From assembly GCA_029782365.1 (NCBI GenBank), contig JAKOUW010000160.1, positions 1 to 64,000 of the forward strand: a stretch of DNA of 64,000 bases, in the 5' to 3' direction. The stretch is from Chloroflexota bacterium. Its GTDB lineage: Bacteria > Chloroflexota > Anaerolineae > Anaerolineales > UBA4823. The notes below the pieces were generated by a model, which did not search any database, was not told the DNA's origin, and saw only the letters and a program-made list of their open reading frames with translations. The translations under genes and the position numbers were made by a program. Each line of letters opens with the position of its first letter. Position 1 is the stretch's first letter. Below, in pieces: positions 1-9,609 of this stretch.

Positions 1-1
1 G

Positions 2-202
2 CCGCAGTTCTACATCCGGACGATGGATGTGACCGGGACGATCAAACTGCCCGAAGGGGTGGAGATGGTGGTGCCAGGAGACAACGTGAACATGGAAGTG
101 GAGCTGATCGTGCCGGTGGCGTTGGAGCAGGGCTCGAAGTTCGCCATCCGCGAAGGCGGCCTGACCGTGGGCGCCGGCGTTATTACCAAGATTATCGCGT
201 AG
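2..202 (+). CDS. tuf: Elongation factor Tu, C-terminal fragment (partial)
   Basis: The first 66 visible residues are the end of EF-Tu domain 3. They include [12 protein letters not shown], the VVPGDNV segment and the closing [18 protein letters not shown] motif, followed by TAG. The GTPase domain and domain 2 lie outside the window. EF-Tu delivers aminoacyl-tRNA to the ribosome. Its position just before rpsJ is the usual str-to-S10 junction, with only 10 bases between them, so the two are probably co-transcribed. Confidence 0.97.
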   Translation, partial: PQFYIRTMDVTGTIKLPEGVEMVVPGDNVNMEVELIVPVALEQGSKFAIREGGLTVGAGVITKIIA

Positions 203-212
203 GTGAGCTATG

Positions 213-521
213 ATGGCCAAACAGAAAATTCGTATCCGTTTGAAAGCGTATGATCATCGTGTGCTCGACCAATCGGCCAAGCGCATTGTCGAGACTGCCG
301 AACGAACTGGCGCGCGTGTGGTCGGCCCAGTGCCGCTGCCCACGAAAATTGAGCGCTTTACTGTGCGCCGCTCGACATTCATCGATAAAGATTCGCATGA
401 ACACTTTGAAATTCGTACTCACAACCGTTTGATCGATGTTTTGGAGCCGGATTCCAAAACAATTGATATGTTAATGCGTTTGAATCTTCCGGCTGGCGTA
501 GATATCGAAATTAAGATATAA
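213..521 (+). CDS. rpsJ: 30S ribosomal protein S10
   Basis: This is a 102-residue S10, the usual length, starting [14 protein letters not shown] and ending with the [12 protein letters not shown] strand. S10 sits in the 30S head and also partners NusB in antitermination. Two ATG codons lie in tandem at 210 and 213. The second gives the canonical N-terminus and is preferred. It is the first gene of the S10 cluster here and follows tuf closely. Confidence 0.97.
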   Translation: MAKQKIRIRLKAYDHRVLDQSAKRIVETAERTGARVVGPVPLPTKIERFTVRRSTFIDKDSHEHFEIRTHNRLIDVLEPDSKTIDMLMRLNLPAGVDIEIKI

Positions 522-720
522 TTGCGCTTCGCGTGTAAGCTCATAGATTAGCGGCTGATGCAGCTGCTGATCTATCTGCAGCGGTAAAGTAAGAACCGGC
601 TGGATCGCAGACGTAAATACACTCTGTCCTGCGACCACCTGGTTGACTGCTCTACCGAGGGATGATGAGGCCGAGCCCAGGCTGGCAGTCCCGAACCAAA
701 TTTTGATAAGGAGAAAACTG
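522..720 (+). promoter_or_regulatory. rplC leader with predicted hairpin
   Basis: This 199-base gap between rpsJ and rplC is the longest in the ribosomal cluster. Bases 543-575 form an inverted repeat of about ten pairs with one G-U pair (ATAGATTAGC against GCTGATCTAT) around a 13-base loop. A clear AAGGAGA ribosome-binding site precedes rplC. No promoter is obvious. The structure may be an r-protein autoregulation site, but that is inference only. Confidence 0.4.
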
Positions 721-1350
721 ATGTTAAAAGGGCTGATAGGCAAGAAAATCGGCATGACCCAGATTTTCGATGAACAAGGCCGCGCCAAAGTGGTCACGCT
801 CGTCGAAGCTGGGCCTTGCTATGTAACCCATATCCGTTTGCCGGAAACCGATGGATATTCCGCGGTACAGTTGGGTTTTGGTGAGACGAAGCCGAAACAT
901 CTCACCGGTGGTCAGTTAGGGCATTTGAAGCGCAACAACCTGCCCCCGTTGCGCTTTTTGCGCGAGATTCGCGTGAAAAATCCTGATGTGAAACCGGGCG
1001 ACCAGGTGACTGTGACGTCTTTTGCAGTTGGCGAACATGTAGATGTCGTTGGCACCAGCAAAGGCAAAGGCTTCATGGGCGGCGTGCGGCGCTACCATTT
1101 CAAAGGTGGCCCCAAAACGCACGGCCAGTCAAACCGCATGCGTTCTCCTGGTTCCAGCGGTTCCACCACCACGCCCGGGCGTGTGTTGAAGGGCAAACGT
1201 CGCCCTGGGCACATGGGCGATGATCAGGTCACTTCGCAGAATCTGCAGGTTTTGCTGGTGGATGCTGAGCGCAATATTATTGGCCTGAATGGCGCTGTGC
1301 CCGGCCCCAAAGGCGGCCTGGTAGTGATTAGAGAAACCAGGAAACAGTAG
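721..1350 (+). CDS. rplC: 50S ribosomal protein L3
   Basis: This is a 209-residue L3. The ATG at 721 follows a strong AAGGAGA site and gives MLKGLIGKKIGMTQIF, the family N-terminus; upstream in-frame starts only add leader-encoded residues. The central GKGFMGGVRRYHFKGG and the TTPGRVLKGKRRPGHMG loop that reaches towards the peptidyl transferase centre are intact. L3 binds 23S rRNA early in 50S assembly. Confidence 0.97.
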   Translation: MLKGLIGKKIGMTQIFDEQGRAKVVTLVEAGPCYVTHIRLPETDGYSAVQLGFGETKPKHLTGGQLGHLKRNNLPPLRFLREIRVKNPDVKPGDQVTVTSFAVGEHVDVVGTSKGKGFMGGVRRYHFKGGPKTHGQSNRMRSPGSSGSTTTPGRVLKGKRRPGHMGDDQVTSQNLQVLLVDAERNIIGLNGAVPGPKGGLVVIRETRKQ

Positions 1351-1375
1351 CTTTTGGTGCAGAGGAGCGATAGTC

Positions 1376-2005
1376 ATGGAAGTTGATGTTTTCAACATGC
1401 AAGGCGAAAAGGTCCGCACGGTCGAACTGCCGTCCCGGATTTTTGAAGCCACTGTAAATGTAGATTTGATGCACCAGGCTTATGTACGCCAGATGGCGAA
1501 CGCCCGCCTGGGGACGCATGATACAAAGACTCGTGGGGAAGTCTCTGGCGGCGGCAAGAAGCCATGGAAGCAAAAAGGCACTGGCCGCGCTCGCCAGGGT
1601 TCCACTCGCGCACCGCAATGGGTGGGCGGTGGGCGTGTTCACACCCCGCACCCACGCAGCTATGCTTTGCAGATGCCGCAGAAGATGCGTCAGGCTGCCC
1701 TGCGCTCGGCTCTTTCGGTCAAAGCTCAGGAAAAAAATATTGTGGTGTTGGATGAACTCAAATTAGCCGAAGCCAAGACCAAGCTGATGGCCGAAGCAAT
1801 CAGCCGCCTGGCAGGCATTTCCAGCGCCTTGATCTTGATGCCGAACAATTCGGCGGATTATGACCTGGTGTATCGCTCAGCGAACAACCTGCCGGCGACC
1901 AAACTGTTGTTAGCCAGCTACCTGAATGTGCGTGACCTGCTGGGTTTTGACAAGGTTATTATTCCGCTGGCTGCGCTGGATGTTGTAGCCAAATACCTGG
2001 GCTAA
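1376..2005 (+). CDS. rplD: 50S ribosomal protein L4
   Basis: This is a 209-residue L4 with the exit-tunnel loop GKKPWKQKGTGRARQGS and the RAPQWVGGGRVHTPHPR motif. L4 binds 23S rRNA and, in some bacteria, represses its own operon. It follows rplC by 25 bases and has an AGAGGAGC site before its ATG. The C-terminal domain is normal in length. Confidence 0.97.
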   Translation: MEVDVFNMQGEKVRTVELPSRIFEATVNVDLMHQAYVRQMANARLGTHDTKTRGEVSGGGKKPWKQKGTGRARQGSTRAPQWVGGGRVHTPHPRSYALQMPQKMRQAALRSALSVKAQEKNIVVLDELKLAEAKTKLMAEAISRLAGISSALILMPNNSADYDLVYRSANNLPATKLLLASYLNVRDLLGFDKVIIPLAALDVVAKYLG

Positions 2006-2017
2006 ACGGAGGCAGAT

Positions 2018-2320
2018 GTGTCAACAATTTATGATGTTCTTCGCCGCCCGCTGATCACCGAGAAGTCGAACCTGCAGAATGCAAATCTGCACCAATACAC
2101 GTTCGAAGTCTCCTCTGACGCCAGCAAGACCCTGGTAAAAGACGCCATCGAAACCTTGTTTGATGTCGCCGTGGTCAGTGTGAATGTAGTGAATGTACCG
2201 ATGAAGCGCACCCGCAAATGGCGCAACCGCCGTTTGAGCTCGCGCCGCAACGCTTACAAAAAAGCGATCGTCACCCTGGCCCCCGGCGACACGATCGAAG
2301 CATTTGAAGGGGTGAAATAA
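2018..2320 (+). CDS. rplW: 50S ribosomal protein L23
   Basis: This is a 100-residue L23 starting at a GTG (position 2018) behind an ACGGAGG site. An ATG two bases earlier is out of frame. The N-terminus [16 protein letters not shown] and the [11 protein letters not shown] loop are typical. L23 lies at the tunnel exit and docks trigger factor and SRP. Its stop overlaps the rplB start as TAATG, which suggests translational coupling. Confidence 0.96.
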   Translation: MSTIYDVLRRPLITEKSNLQNANLHQYTFEVSSDASKTLVKDAIETLFDVAVVSVNVVNVPMKRTRKWRNRRLSSRRNAYKKAIVTLAPGDTIEAFEGVK

Positions 2321-3153
2321 TGGCTATTAAGACTTACAAACCGGTAACTCCCAGCCTGCGCTCGATGACTGGGTACACCTTTGAAGAAATTACCCAGAAA
2401 GCGCCGGAACGCTCGCTGATCATCTCTCGACGAGGACACGGCGGCCGTAATGCGCAAGGTAAGATCACCGTGCGCCACCGCGGGGGCGGCGTGCGCCGCA
2501 ATATCCGCATCGTGGATTTTAAGCGCTCCAAGCAAGGTATCCCGGCGCGCGTCAAGGCGATCGAATATGATCCCGGCCGCACTGCCCGTCTGGCTTTGCT
2601 GGCTTACGCTGACGGCGTTAAGACCTATATAGTGGCTCCCCTGGGGTTGAAAGTTGGAGACACCGTATTATCTGGCCCCACCGCTGAAGTCCGGCCCGGT
2701 AATAACCTGCCGATCGCCAACATACCGGTAGGCACCCTGATCCACAACCTGGAACTGCGCCCTGGTCGAGGCGGTCAATTGGTGCGCGCCGCAGGCGCCG
2801 CCGCTCAGCTCCTGGCCAAGGAGGGCGATTACGCCCAGGTGCGCATGCCATCTGGCGAGGTGCGCCTGATCAGCCAGACCTGCTACGCGACGATCGGGCA
2901 GGTGGGTAACCTGGAACACAGCAATATCAAGCTGGGTAAAGCAGGTCGCAAGCGTCACATGGGTATCCGTCCAACCGTGCGCGGTTCTGCGATGACCCCC
3001 CGTGACCATCCACATGGCGGCGGCGAGGGCCGCCAGCCGATCGGTATGCCTGGGCCGAAGAGCCCGTGGGGCAAGCCGACTCTGGGTTACAAAACCCGCC
3101 GCAATAAAATTTCGAACAAGTACATTGTTCGCCGCCGCGGTAAGACTCGCTAA
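2320..3153 (+). CDS. rplB: 50S ribosomal protein L2
   Basis: This is a 277-residue L2, the usual length. The OB-fold and SH3-like domains are complete, and the conserved [11 protein letters not shown] segment near residue 230 carries the histidine important for peptidyl transfer. It begins at the A of the rplW TAATG overlap. Confidence 0.98.
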   Translation: MAIKTYKPVTPSLRSMTGYTFEEITQKAPERSLIISRRGHGGRNAQGKITVRHRGGGVRRNIRIVDFKRSKQGIPARVKAIEYDPGRTARLALLAYADGVKTYIVAPLGLKVGDTVLSGPTAEVRPGNNLPIANIPVGTLIHNLELRPGRGGQLVRAAGAAAQLLAKEGDYAQVRMPSGEVRLISQTCYATIGQVGNLEHSNIKLGKAGRKRHMGIRPTVRGSAMTPRDHPHGGGEGRQPIGMPGPKSPWGKPTLGYKTRRNKISNKYIVRRRGKTR

Positions 3154-3205
3154 TCGGTCAGCCGCCTGATGATGTACCTTGCATGACTGATAGGAGACGA
3201 AAGTA

Positions 3206-3478
3206 ATGGGAAGATCTCTGAAGAAGGGGCCCTTTGTAGCCCCCAGACTGCTGAAGAAAATTGAAGCCATGAACGAACGTGGCGAGAAGAAGGTGATTCG
3301 CACCTGGAGCCGCGCCAGCACCATTTTCCCTCAAATGGTGGGGCACACAATCGCCATTCATGATGGCCGCCGCCATGTGCCGATTTATATCACTGAGAAC
3401 ATGGTCGGCCATCGACTGGGCGAATTTGCTCCGACACGCATGTTCCGCGGGCACGTGTCTGAGAAGAAAGCCAAGTAG
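3206..3478 (+). CDS. rpsS: 30S ribosomal protein S19
   Basis: This is a 90-residue S19 with [19 protein letters not shown], the [22 protein letters not shown] core and the [11 protein letters not shown] motif. S19 pairs with S13 in the 30S head. It is preceded by a TAGGAGACG site and lies 52 bases after rplB. Confidence 0.97.
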   Translation: MGRSLKKGPFVAPRLLKKIEAMNERGEKKVIRTWSRASTIFPQMVGHTIAIHDGRRHVPIYITENMVGHRLGEFAPTRMFRGHVSEKKAK

Positions 3479-3493
3479 AAAGGATAGGCAGAG

Positions 3494-3838
3494 ATGGCAC
3501 ACGATATCAAAGCCTATTTCCGCTCTTGCGGAATTTCTGCGCAAAAGGTTCGCCTGGTGTTGGATCTGGTGCGCGGTAAAGATGTCGAGCAGGCGCTAAA
3601 TATCCTGCGATTCACCACCAACGCAGCCGCTGAACCGATTTTCAAACTGTTGAACTCTGCGGCGGCGAATGGTGAAGAGAATTTTGGCGTCAGTCGCGAT
3701 GATCTGTTTGTTTACCGCATTTTTGCGGACGAAGCTCCCACCCGGCGCTGGCGGCGTTTTGGCGCTCGCGGCCGTTTCAAACCCTGGCTGCGACGCACGT
3801 CGCAGATCACGGTCATCCTCCGGGAGAAAGAGTCATAG
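3494..3838 (+). CDS. rplV: 50S ribosomal protein L22
   Basis: This is a 114-residue L22. The N-terminal globular part (SAQKVRLVLDLVRGK) and the long tunnel-lining hairpin (RRFGARGRFKPWLRRTSQITVI) are present. The hairpin differs slightly from the common RARGRA-x-RI-x-KRTSHI form. The stop at 3836-3838 overlaps the first base of a short hairpin (GCCAGGA at 3838-3844 with TCCTGGC at 3856-3862) in the 77-base gap before rpsC. Confidence 0.96.
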   Translation: MAHDIKAYFRSCGISAQKVRLVLDLVRGKDVEQALNILRFTTNAAAEPIFKLLNSAAANGEENFGVSRDDLFVYRIFADEAPTRRWRRFGARGRFKPWLRRTSQITVILREKES

Positions 3839-3915
3839 CCAGGAAAGGATTGCTATCCTGGCCCTGCCCGGATAATGAGCAGGCCGGTAGGCAACGGATA
3901 AGATGAGGAGATTAT

Positions 3916-4596
3916 ATGGGTCGTAAAGTTCATCCGATTGGATTTCGCCTTTTGATCAATAAAACCTGGGAAGGCCGCTGGTACGCCAAAAAAGGCCCCG
4001 AATATGTGAACCAGCTTCACCAGGACTTCCGACTGCGCGAGCTCGTGCGCAAGGAAGCTCCCAAGGCGGGCGTTTCGAGAATTGAAATTGAGCGCTATCC
4101 TGGTAAGGTGAAGGTGGTTGTGCATACCGCCAAGCCTGGCGTGTTGATCGGCCGCAAGGGTGAAAGCGTGAAAGTTCTGCGCAAGAGCCTTGAAACCTTG
4201 GTTGGCAAGAAGATTGACCTTGATATCAAAGAGATCAAGTCAGCCGATCTGGATGCGTACCTGGTCGCCGAGAATATCGCCGAACAGCTCGAGCGCCGCA
4301 TCAGCCACCAGCGTGCGATGAAACGGGCTATCCAACAGGCGATGCGCCAGGGAGCTCTGGGTGTGCGCGTGGAAGTAGGCGGCCGCCTGAGCGGTGCGGA
4401 AATGGCGCGTGTGATTAATATGCGAGAAGGTCGCGTGCCTCGCCAGACGCTGCGCGCCGATATCGATTATTACAAGACGGAAGCTCTCACCACATACGGC
4501 CAAATCGGCGTCAAAGTGTGGATTTATCGCGGCGATCGCCTTAACCAGGTTGAAGAACAGGTTGAAGCGACTGAAGGCGTGTACGTCAGTGAATAG
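3916..4596 (+). CDS. rpsC: 30S ribosomal protein S3
   Basis: This is a 226-residue S3. The N-terminal [11 protein letters not shown], the KH-domain signature [15 protein letters not shown] and the C-terminal [10 protein letters not shown] are visible. S3 lines the mRNA entry channel and takes part in mRNA unwinding. The ATG follows ATGAGGAG. Confidence 0.98.
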   Translation: MGRKVHPIGFRLLINKTWEGRWYAKKGPEYVNQLHQDFRLRELVRKEAPKAGVSRIEIERYPGKVKVVVHTAKPGVLIGRKGESVKVLRKSLETLVGKKIDLDIKEIKSADLDAYLVAENIAEQLERRISHQRAMKRAIQQAMRQGALGVRVEVGGRLSGAEMARVINMREGRVPRQTLRADIDYYKTEALTTYGQIGVKVWIYRGDRLNQVEEQVEATEGVYVSE

Positions 4597-4608
4597 TGAG
4601 GTGTAATT

Positions 4609-5040
4609 ATGTTGATGCCGAAGCGTATTAAATATCGCAAGATGATGCGCGGCCGCATGAAGGGCAGAGCATCGCGCGGCGCCGAGGTCCATTTTGGCGA
4701 CTTTGGCTTGCAAGCTCTTGAACCGGGCTGGATGACTGCACGCCAGTTAGAAGCCGCCCGCCGCGCAGCAGTGCGCGGTATGCGCCGCCGTGGAAAAATC
4801 TGGATTCGCGTTTTTCCGGATAAACCCGTCACCAAAAAACCTGCCGAAACCCGCATGGGCAATGGCAAAGGTAATGTTGAGTTTTGGGTGGCAGTCATCC
4901 GCCCTGGTCGAATTATTTTCGAACTGGGCGGCGGTCTGCCAGAGGATATTGCCCGCGAAGCGCTGCGTTTGGCGCAGTACAAGCTGGCTTTAAAGACCAA
5001 GATCATTACCCGCCATGGTTATACCGGAGGTGAGGAATGA
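4609..5040 (+). CDS. rplP: 50S ribosomal protein L16
   Basis: This is a 143-residue L16 beginning [19 protein letters not shown]. The [30 protein letters not shown] core that contacts the A-site region is intact. It is slightly longer than the usual length of about 137 residues at the C-terminus. Its stop overlaps the rpmC start (ATGA). Confidence 0.97.
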   Translation: MLMPKRIKYRKMMRGRMKGRASRGAEVHFGDFGLQALEPGWMTARQLEAARRAAVRGMRRRGKIWIRVFPDKPVTKKPAETRMGNGKGNVEFWVAVIRPGRIIFELGGGLPEDIAREALRLAQYKLALKTKIITRHGYTGGEE

Positions 5041-5240
5041 AAGCCGAAGAAATCCGCAACATGACCACAGACCAAATCCTGGCCAAGTTTAATGACGCCA
5101 AGGAAGAATTGATGAAGCTGCGTTTTCAACAGGCTACCGGCGAATTGACGGATACGTCTCGCCTACGCTTTTTGCGCCGCGATATTGCCCGCCTGGCGAC
5201 CGTCCTCACGGAGCGCCATACGCAGGAAGGTGAAGGATGA
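5037..5240 (+). CDS. rpmC: 50S ribosomal protein L29
   Basis: This is a 67-residue L29, a two-helix protein at the tunnel exit. [14 protein letters not shown] and the [14 protein letters not shown] stretch are typical. It starts in the ATGA overlap with rplP and ends in another ATGA overlap with rpsQ, so the three genes are probably translationally coupled. Confidence 0.96.
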   Translation: MKAEEIRNMTTDQILAKFNDAKEELMKLRFQQATGELTDTSRLRFLRRDIARLATVLTERHTQEGEG

Positions 5241-5506
5241 ATACTCGCCGAAAATTGATTGGTGTTGTGACAAGCAACAAAATGATGAAAACCGTGGTGA
5301 TTGAGATTACCCGGACGTATCGTCATCCACTTTATAAGAAGACCGTGCACTCTCGCTCCCATGTCATGGCTCACGATGAGCTGGGCTGCCAGATTGGCGA
5401 CCGGGTGCGTGTGATCGAGAGCCAACCGATCTCCAAAAACAAACGCTGGGTTGTGACTGAAATTCTTCACCACGATATCAGTGGTGGTGAAAAAGTGGAG
5501 GCCTGA
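5237..5506 (+). CDS. rpsQ: 30S ribosomal protein S17
   Basis: This is an 89-residue S17 with the OB-fold motifs [16 protein letters not shown] and the [19 protein letters not shown] signature. It is a primary 16S rRNA-binding protein. It overlaps rpmC by four bases and is followed after two bases by rplN. Confidence 0.97.
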   Translation: MNTRRKLIGVVTSNKMMKTVVIEITRTYRHPLYKKTVHSRSHVMAHDELGCQIGDRVRVIESQPISKNKRWVVTEILHHDISGGEKVEA

Positions 5507-5508
5507 CC

Positions 5509-5880
5509 ATGATTCAGCAGGAAACAGTTCTGAAGGTCGCCGATAACACCGGCGCCCGCACCCTCCTGGTGATTCAGGTCCGTGGAGGTTCCCGCCGGCG
5601 CTATGGCGCCGTGGGCGATATTGTTGTTGGCGCTGTGCAAGACGCTGCCCCCCAGGGTACGGTTAAAAAAAGCGATATCGTCAAAGCCGTGATCGTACGC
5701 TGCTCGAAACAATGGCGGCGAGAAGATGGCTCATACATTCGCTTTGATGACAATGCGGCAGTCATTTTGGATACAGACGGTCAAAACCCGAAAGGGACAC
5801 GCATTTTTGGCCCTGTGGCGCGTGAACTGCGTGAAAAAGGCTTTATGAAAATTGTTTCCCTGGCCCCAGAAGTACTATGA
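5509..5880 (+). CDS. rplN: 50S ribosomal protein L14
   Basis: This is a 123-residue L14 starting [17 protein letters not shown]. The [26 protein letters not shown] signature is intact. L14 forms the intersubunit bridge with 16S helix 14 and is the docking site for RsfS. A GTGGAGG site lies just upstream inside rpsQ. Confidence 0.97.
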   Translation: MIQQETVLKVADNTGARTLLVIQVRGGSRRRYGAVGDIVVGAVQDAAPQGTVKKSDIVKAVIVRCSKQWRREDGSYIRFDDNAAVILDTDGQNPKGTRIFGPVARELREKGFMKIVSLAPEVL

Positions 5881-5900
5881 GCCGGGAGGAGCGAGTTAAT

Positions 5901-6239
5901 GTGACTGTGAAGTATAAAATTCGCAAAGGCGATACTGTTGAAGTGATCAGCGGCCCGCGTGACGAGATCGGTCGGCGGGGCGAGGTGATCAAAGTCAGCC
6001 CTGAAGTCCACCGCCTGGTAGTGCAAGGAATTAACTTGCGCAAGAAACACCAGCGCCAGGTGCAAACCCAGCAAGGCCGCAATTTGCAGCCTGGAATCGT
6101 AGAATTCGAAGGCTCATTGGATATTTCCAATGTGATGTTGGTTTGCCCCAAGTGCGATAAAGCTACCCGGGTCGGTATGCAACTGGAGGGCGAAATGTAC
6201 CAACGCGTCTGTAAACAGTGCGGCCAGTTGATCGACTGA
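5901..6239 (+). CDS. rplX: 50S ribosomal protein L24 with C-terminal CxxC/CxxC ribbon
   Basis: The KOW motif [24 protein letters not shown] is followed by the usual LRKKHQRQ segment. The C-terminal part carries CPKC and CKQC pairs, so this is the zinc-ribbon (C+) form of L24. I prefer the GTG at 5901, which sits nine bases behind a GGAGGAG site. An ATG at 5877, in ATGA overlap with rplN, would add eight residues (SREERVNV) that are not typical of the family. Confidence 0.93.
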   Translation: MTVKYKIRKGDTVEVISGPRDEIGRRGEVIKVSPEVHRLVVQGINLRKKHQRQVQTQQGRNLQPGIVEFEGSLDISNVMLVCPKCDKATRVGMQLEGEMYQRVCKQCGQLID

Positions 6240-6259
6240 TTGGGCTTAGGAGAACGTAC

Positions 6260-6817
6260 ATGAGTCACCCAATGAAAGAACGTTACGACAAGGAAATCGC
6301 ACCCGCGCTGTTCAAGGAGCTTAACCTGGATAACGCGATGCGTATTCCTCGCATCACCAAGGTGGTGGTGAATATCGGTGTTGGCGAGGCGTTAGACAAC
6401 GCCAAAGCCTTGGAAGCGGCGGTAGGCGATGTGATCAAAATCACAGGGCAGAAGCCAGTGATCACCAAGGCACGCAAGAGCATCGCTAACTTCAAGCTGC
6501 GCGAAGGCCGCCAGATCGGCGTTAAGGTTACCCTGCGCGGTGAGCGCATGTGGTCATTCCTGGATCGCTTGATCAACATTGCTCTGCCACGCGTGCGTGA
6601 TTTTCGCGGTATTTCACCGGATGCATTTGATGGTCGCGGCAATTATACGCTGGGCCTGAAAGAGCAGTTGGTGTTCCCTGAAATTGAATATGACAAGATC
6701 GATAAGCTGCGCGGCCTGGAGGTTTCGATTGTGACCACCGCCGGTTCAGATCATGAGGCCCGCCAACTTCTGCTGAAGATGGGCATGCCTTTCAGGAAGG
6801 ATGGAGACAATGGCTAA
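6260..6817 (+). CDS. rplE: 50S ribosomal protein L5
   Basis: This is a 185-residue L5. The ATG at 6260 lies behind TAGGAGAA. The signature around [36 protein letters not shown] and the [20 protein letters not shown] loop that contacts P-site tRNA are intact. L5 binds 5S rRNA with L18. Its end overlaps the rpsZ start by eight bases. Confidence 0.97.
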   Translation: MSHPMKERYDKEIAPALFKELNLDNAMRIPRITKVVVNIGVGEALDNAKALEAAVGDVIKITGQKPVITKARKSIANFKLREGRQIGVKVTLRGERMWSFLDRLINIALPRVRDFRGISPDAFDGRGNYTLGLKEQLVFPEIEYDKIDKLRGLEVSIVTTAGSDHEARQLLLKMGMPFRKDGDNG

Positions 6818-6992
6818 AAAATGTATGCAATATCGCGAGATGCGCCGGAAGTATCCAACCCGGGTTCGTAATCGCTGCCAGAAGTGCGGCCGTCCACGCG
6901 GTTATATGCGCCGTTTTGGCCTGTGCCGCATTTGCTTCCGCGAGATTGCTCTGGAAGGCAAAATCCCTGGCGTAGTCAAATCGTCCTGGTAA
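6810..6992 (+). CDS. rpsZ: 30S ribosomal protein S14, zinc type
   Basis: This is a 60-residue type-Z S14 with two CxxC pairs (RCQKCGRP and LCRICFRE). It is the short zinc-binding form rather than the longer cysteine-free form of about 100 residues. The ATG at 6810 gives [11 protein letters not shown]; an upstream in-frame ATG at 6801 adds only three residues and lies deeper inside rplE. Confidence 0.96.
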   Translation: MAKKCMQYREMRRKYPTRVRNRCQKCGRPRGYMRRFGLCRICFREIALEGKIPGVVKSSW

Positions 6993-7014
6993 TCCGGATA
7001 GAGGAGTTTGAAGT

Positions 7015-7428
7015 ATGAGTGTTTCAGATCCGATTGGAGATATGCTGACCCGTGTTCGCAATGCGATTGCTGTGGGTCACAGTACCGTGGCGATGCCTAA
7101 TTCCAGAGTCAAATCGGCGATTGCCAAGATTTTAAAAGAAGAAGGTTATATCAGCGGTTTTGAGGTTGTCGATGGCGAAATTGCAGCGGTCAAAGTGCTG
7201 CGTATTCGCTTGAAATACATTGGTGAACGCCGCGAACGCCGTCCGGTGATAACAGGCATGGAGCGCGTCAGCCGCCCAGGACGCCGTGTGTACACTGGTA
7301 AAAAGGAAATTCCCTGGGTCTTATCTGGCATGGGAATTGCCATTCTCACCACACCGAAAGGTGTGATGACCGACCAGCGCGCCCGTCAATTGGGTGTCGG
7401 CGGGGAAGTAATTTGTCGAATATGGTAG
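7015..7428 (+). CDS. rpsH: 30S ribosomal protein S8
   Basis: This is a 137-residue S8 starting [17 protein letters not shown]. The C-terminal rRNA-binding half ([20 protein letters not shown] ending in GGEVICRIW) is intact. S8 organises the central domain of 16S rRNA and controls spc-type operons in some bacteria. An AGAGGAG site precedes it. Confidence 0.97.
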   Translation: MSVSDPIGDMLTRVRNAIAVGHSTVAMPNSRVKSAIAKILKEEGYISGFEVVDGEIAAVKVLRIRLKYIGERRERRPVITGMERVSRPGRRVYTGKKEIPWVLSGMGIAILTTPKGVMTDQRARQLGVGGEVICRIW

Positions 7429-7475
7429 CGATTGCCTCGGCGTGTGGGGACGCCAGGGTTCGCAGGAGGTGAACT

Positions 7476-8024
7476 GTGTCACGAATTGGACGTTTACCGA
7501 TTACGGTGCCGCCGCAGGTGTCCGTGAACATCCAGGGCTCACATGTCCATGTGAAAGGCCCTAAAGGTGAGATGGAACACACTTTCCCGACCGATGTCGC
7601 GTTTGCTCTTGAAGGCAACCAGCTGGCTGTGAAGCGAGATGGAGACAGTAAAACGGAAAAGATGATCCATGGCACGGCGCGCGCCATCGTCAATAATATG
7701 GTTGTTGGCGTCAGTAAAGGCTTCGAACGCGTTTTGGAAGTGAACGGCGTTGGTTACCGTGCGGAAATTGATAATAAGAAAAACCTGGTCTTGTACGTTG
7801 GTTATTCTCACCCGGTCACTATGCCACCGCCGGCTGGCATTTCGTTTGAAACCGATGCCAAAACCCGCCAAATCAAAGTATTGGGTTTTGACAAGCAGTT
7901 GGTAGGCCAGATTGCGGCAAACATCCGGGAAATCCGGCCGCCCGAGCCCTACCAGGGTAAGGGCATCAAGTACATCGAAGAGAAAATCCGCCGCAAGGCT
8001 GGTAAGACAGGTAAAGGTAAGTAA
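7476..8024 (+). CDS. rplF: 50S ribosomal protein L6
   Basis: This is a 182-residue L6 starting at a GTG behind GCAGGAGGTG. It begins [14 protein letters not shown]. The C-terminal signature near [23 protein letters not shown] is intact. L6 lies near the GTPase-associated centre. The 47-base gap after rpsH shows no clear regulatory site. Confidence 0.97.
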   Translation: MSRIGRLPITVPPQVSVNIQGSHVHVKGPKGEMEHTFPTDVAFALEGNQLAVKRDGDSKTEKMIHGTARAIVNNMVVGVSKGFERVLEVNGVGYRAEIDNKKNLVLYVGYSHPVTMPPPAGISFETDAKTRQIKVLGFDKQLVGQIAANIREIRPPEPYQGKGIKYIEEKIRRKAGKTGKGK

Positions 8025-8026
8025 GT

Positions 8027-8392
8027 ATGGCTAAAAACACGCGTCAAGAATCTCGGCAGCGGCGGCATGCCCGTGTGCGCAAGAACGTCAGCGGCACACC
8101 GGATCGCCCCCGCCTGAATGTATACCGTGGTTTGAACCAAATTTATGCGCAAGTTATCGATGATCTCGAAGGCCACACACTGGTTTCTGCGTCCAGCATT
8201 GATACCGAGCTGCGTGGCAAAGCGGCAGGCAAAACCAAGACTGAACAGGCTCGCCTGGTCGGCCTGGCAATCGCCGAGCGCGCCAAAGCCAAGGGCATTG
8301 ATAAAGTGGTCTTCGACCGCGGCGGATTTCGCTATATCGGCCGCATTAAAGCGCTGGCAGACGCCGCTCGTGAGGGCGGCCTGGATTTCTAA
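8027..8392 (+). CDS. rplR: 50S ribosomal protein L18
   Basis: This is a 121-residue L18 with an Arg-rich N-terminus ([18 protein letters not shown]), the [19 protein letters not shown] core and the C-terminal [24 protein letters not shown] motif. It binds 5S rRNA with L5. It begins two bases after rplF. Confidence 0.97.
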   Translation: MAKNTRQESRQRRHARVRKNVSGTPDRPRLNVYRGLNQIYAQVIDDLEGHTLVSASSIDTELRGKAAGKTKTEQARLVGLAIAERAKAKGIDKVVFDRGGFRYIGRIKALADAAREGGLDF

Positions 8393-8415
8393 GGCGCGCA
8401 ATGGAGTAAAGAAAT

Positions 8416-8943
8416 ATGGACTATCCAGAATCTCAATTTGAACAACAATATGAAGAGCGCGTTATCGAAATCGCCCGCGTGTCCAAAGTGGTTAAAGGCG
8501 GCCGGCATTTCTCGTTTCGAGTTACTGTCGTTGTCGGCGACCGCGGCAGCCGCATTGGCGTCGGAGTTGGCAAGGCCAACGCTGTGCCGGATGCGATGCG
8601 CAAAGCTACTGAACATGCCCGTCGGGATCTGCACAAAGTGAACCTGAGCGGCACCACGATCCCCCACCCGGTGATCGCAAAAGTGGGCGGCGCAGAAATT
8701 CTGCTCAAGCCTGCATCGCGTGGTACAGGCGTTATCGCTGGCGGTGGTGTGCGCGCCGTGTTGGAAGCGGCAGGCGTATCTGACATTCTAACCAAGTCGC
8801 TTGGCGGAAGCAACGTGTTGAACTCTGTGTACGCCACCATCAAAGCGTTGGATATGCTGAAATCCCCTGAGGAAGAAGCGGCCCGGCGCGGTAAGGCGGT
8901 CAAAGATGTGACGCCTTTCTGGGAGCGCAGAAAAAATGGCTAA
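8416..8943 (+). CDS. rpsE: 30S ribosomal protein S5
   Basis: This is a 175-residue S5. The dsRBD-like N-terminal half ([18 protein letters not shown]) and the C-terminal domain ([18 protein letters not shown], then [17 protein letters not shown]) are both present. S5 supports decoding fidelity and mRNA entry. Its last eight bases overlap rpmD. Confidence 0.97.
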   Translation: MDYPESQFEQQYEERVIEIARVSKVVKGGRHFSFRVTVVVGDRGSRIGVGVGKANAVPDAMRKATEHARRDLHKVNLSGTTIPHPVIAKVGGAEILLKPASRGTGVIAGGGVRAVLEAAGVSDILTKSLGGSNVLNSVYATIKALDMLKSPEEEAARRGKAVKDVTPFWERRKNG

Positions 8944-9142
8944 TACCGCTGAATCTACCCCGAAAATTGTGCGCATCACTCTGGTGAAGAGCCCGATTGG
9001 TTACTCTAAGGTGCACAAAGCCACGGTCAAGGCGCTGGGTTTGAACAGGCTTCATCAGACCATCGAACAGGTGGACACACCCTCTCTGCGTGGGATGCTG
9101 TACAAAGTCGCCCACCTGGTGGAAGTGGAGGAAGTAGAATGA
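8936..9142 (+). CDS. rpmD: 50S ribosomal protein L30
   Basis: This is a 68-residue L30 with [20 protein letters not shown] and the [21 protein letters not shown] stretch. It overlaps rpsE by eight bases and rplO by four (ATGA). An N-terminal extension of about nine residues (ANTAESTPK) precedes the conserved part. Confidence 0.95.
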   Translation: MANTAESTPKIVRITLVKSPIGYSKVHKATVKALGLNRLHQTIEQVDTPSLRGMLYKVAHLVEVEEVE

Positions 9143-9597
9143 AATTAAATGACCTGAAGCCCGCTGAGGGCTCCAAAAATAGCCGCAAGCGTGTCGGGCG
9201 CGGCCAGGCTGCTGGCCAGGGCAAAACCGCCGGACGTGGTTACAAAGGACAGGGCGCCCGCTCCGGCGGCAGCACCCGCCTGTACCACCAGGGTGGCAAC
9301 TTGCCCTTTTTCCGCCGCCTGCCCTTTATCCGTGGTGAAGGTTTCTCCCCATTAAACACGGTGGATTATAACGAAATCAACCTGGATCAGCTGCAGGAGA
9401 GCTTCCCGCAGGGCGGTCTGATCACCCCTGAGATGATGGCGACAACCAGCCTGGTGCGCAATGATCGCCTGCCGATTGTCGTCCTGGGCCGGGGTGAAGT
9501 GAGCGTGGCAATTAATTTACGCACGCACCGTGTATCTGCTGCAGCTAAGGCCAAAATCGAAGCTGCCGGCGGTTCTGTTGAACTGGTTGAGTTCTAA
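9139..9597 (+). CDS. rplO: 50S ribosomal protein L15
   Basis: This is a 152-residue L15 with [12 protein letters not shown], the Gly/Lys/Arg-rich loop [21 protein letters not shown], the [10 protein letters not shown] motif and the C-terminal signature ending [11 protein letters not shown]. It is a late-assembly 50S protein. It begins in the ATGA overlap with rpmD. Confidence 0.97.
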   Translation: MKLNDLKPAEGSKNSRKRVGRGQAAGQGKTAGRGYKGQGARSGGSTRLYHQGGNLPFFRRLPFIRGEGFSPLNTVDYNEINLDQLQESFPQGGLITPEMMATTSLVRNDRLPIVVLGRGEVSVAINLRTHRVSAAAKAKIEAAGGSVELVEF

Positions 9598-9609
9598 GCA
9601 GGAGCTTAT

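Noticed and set aside
2668..3324. 218-codon minus-strand frame opposite rplB and rpsS
   Set aside because: It is a shadow of conserved genes with no motif.
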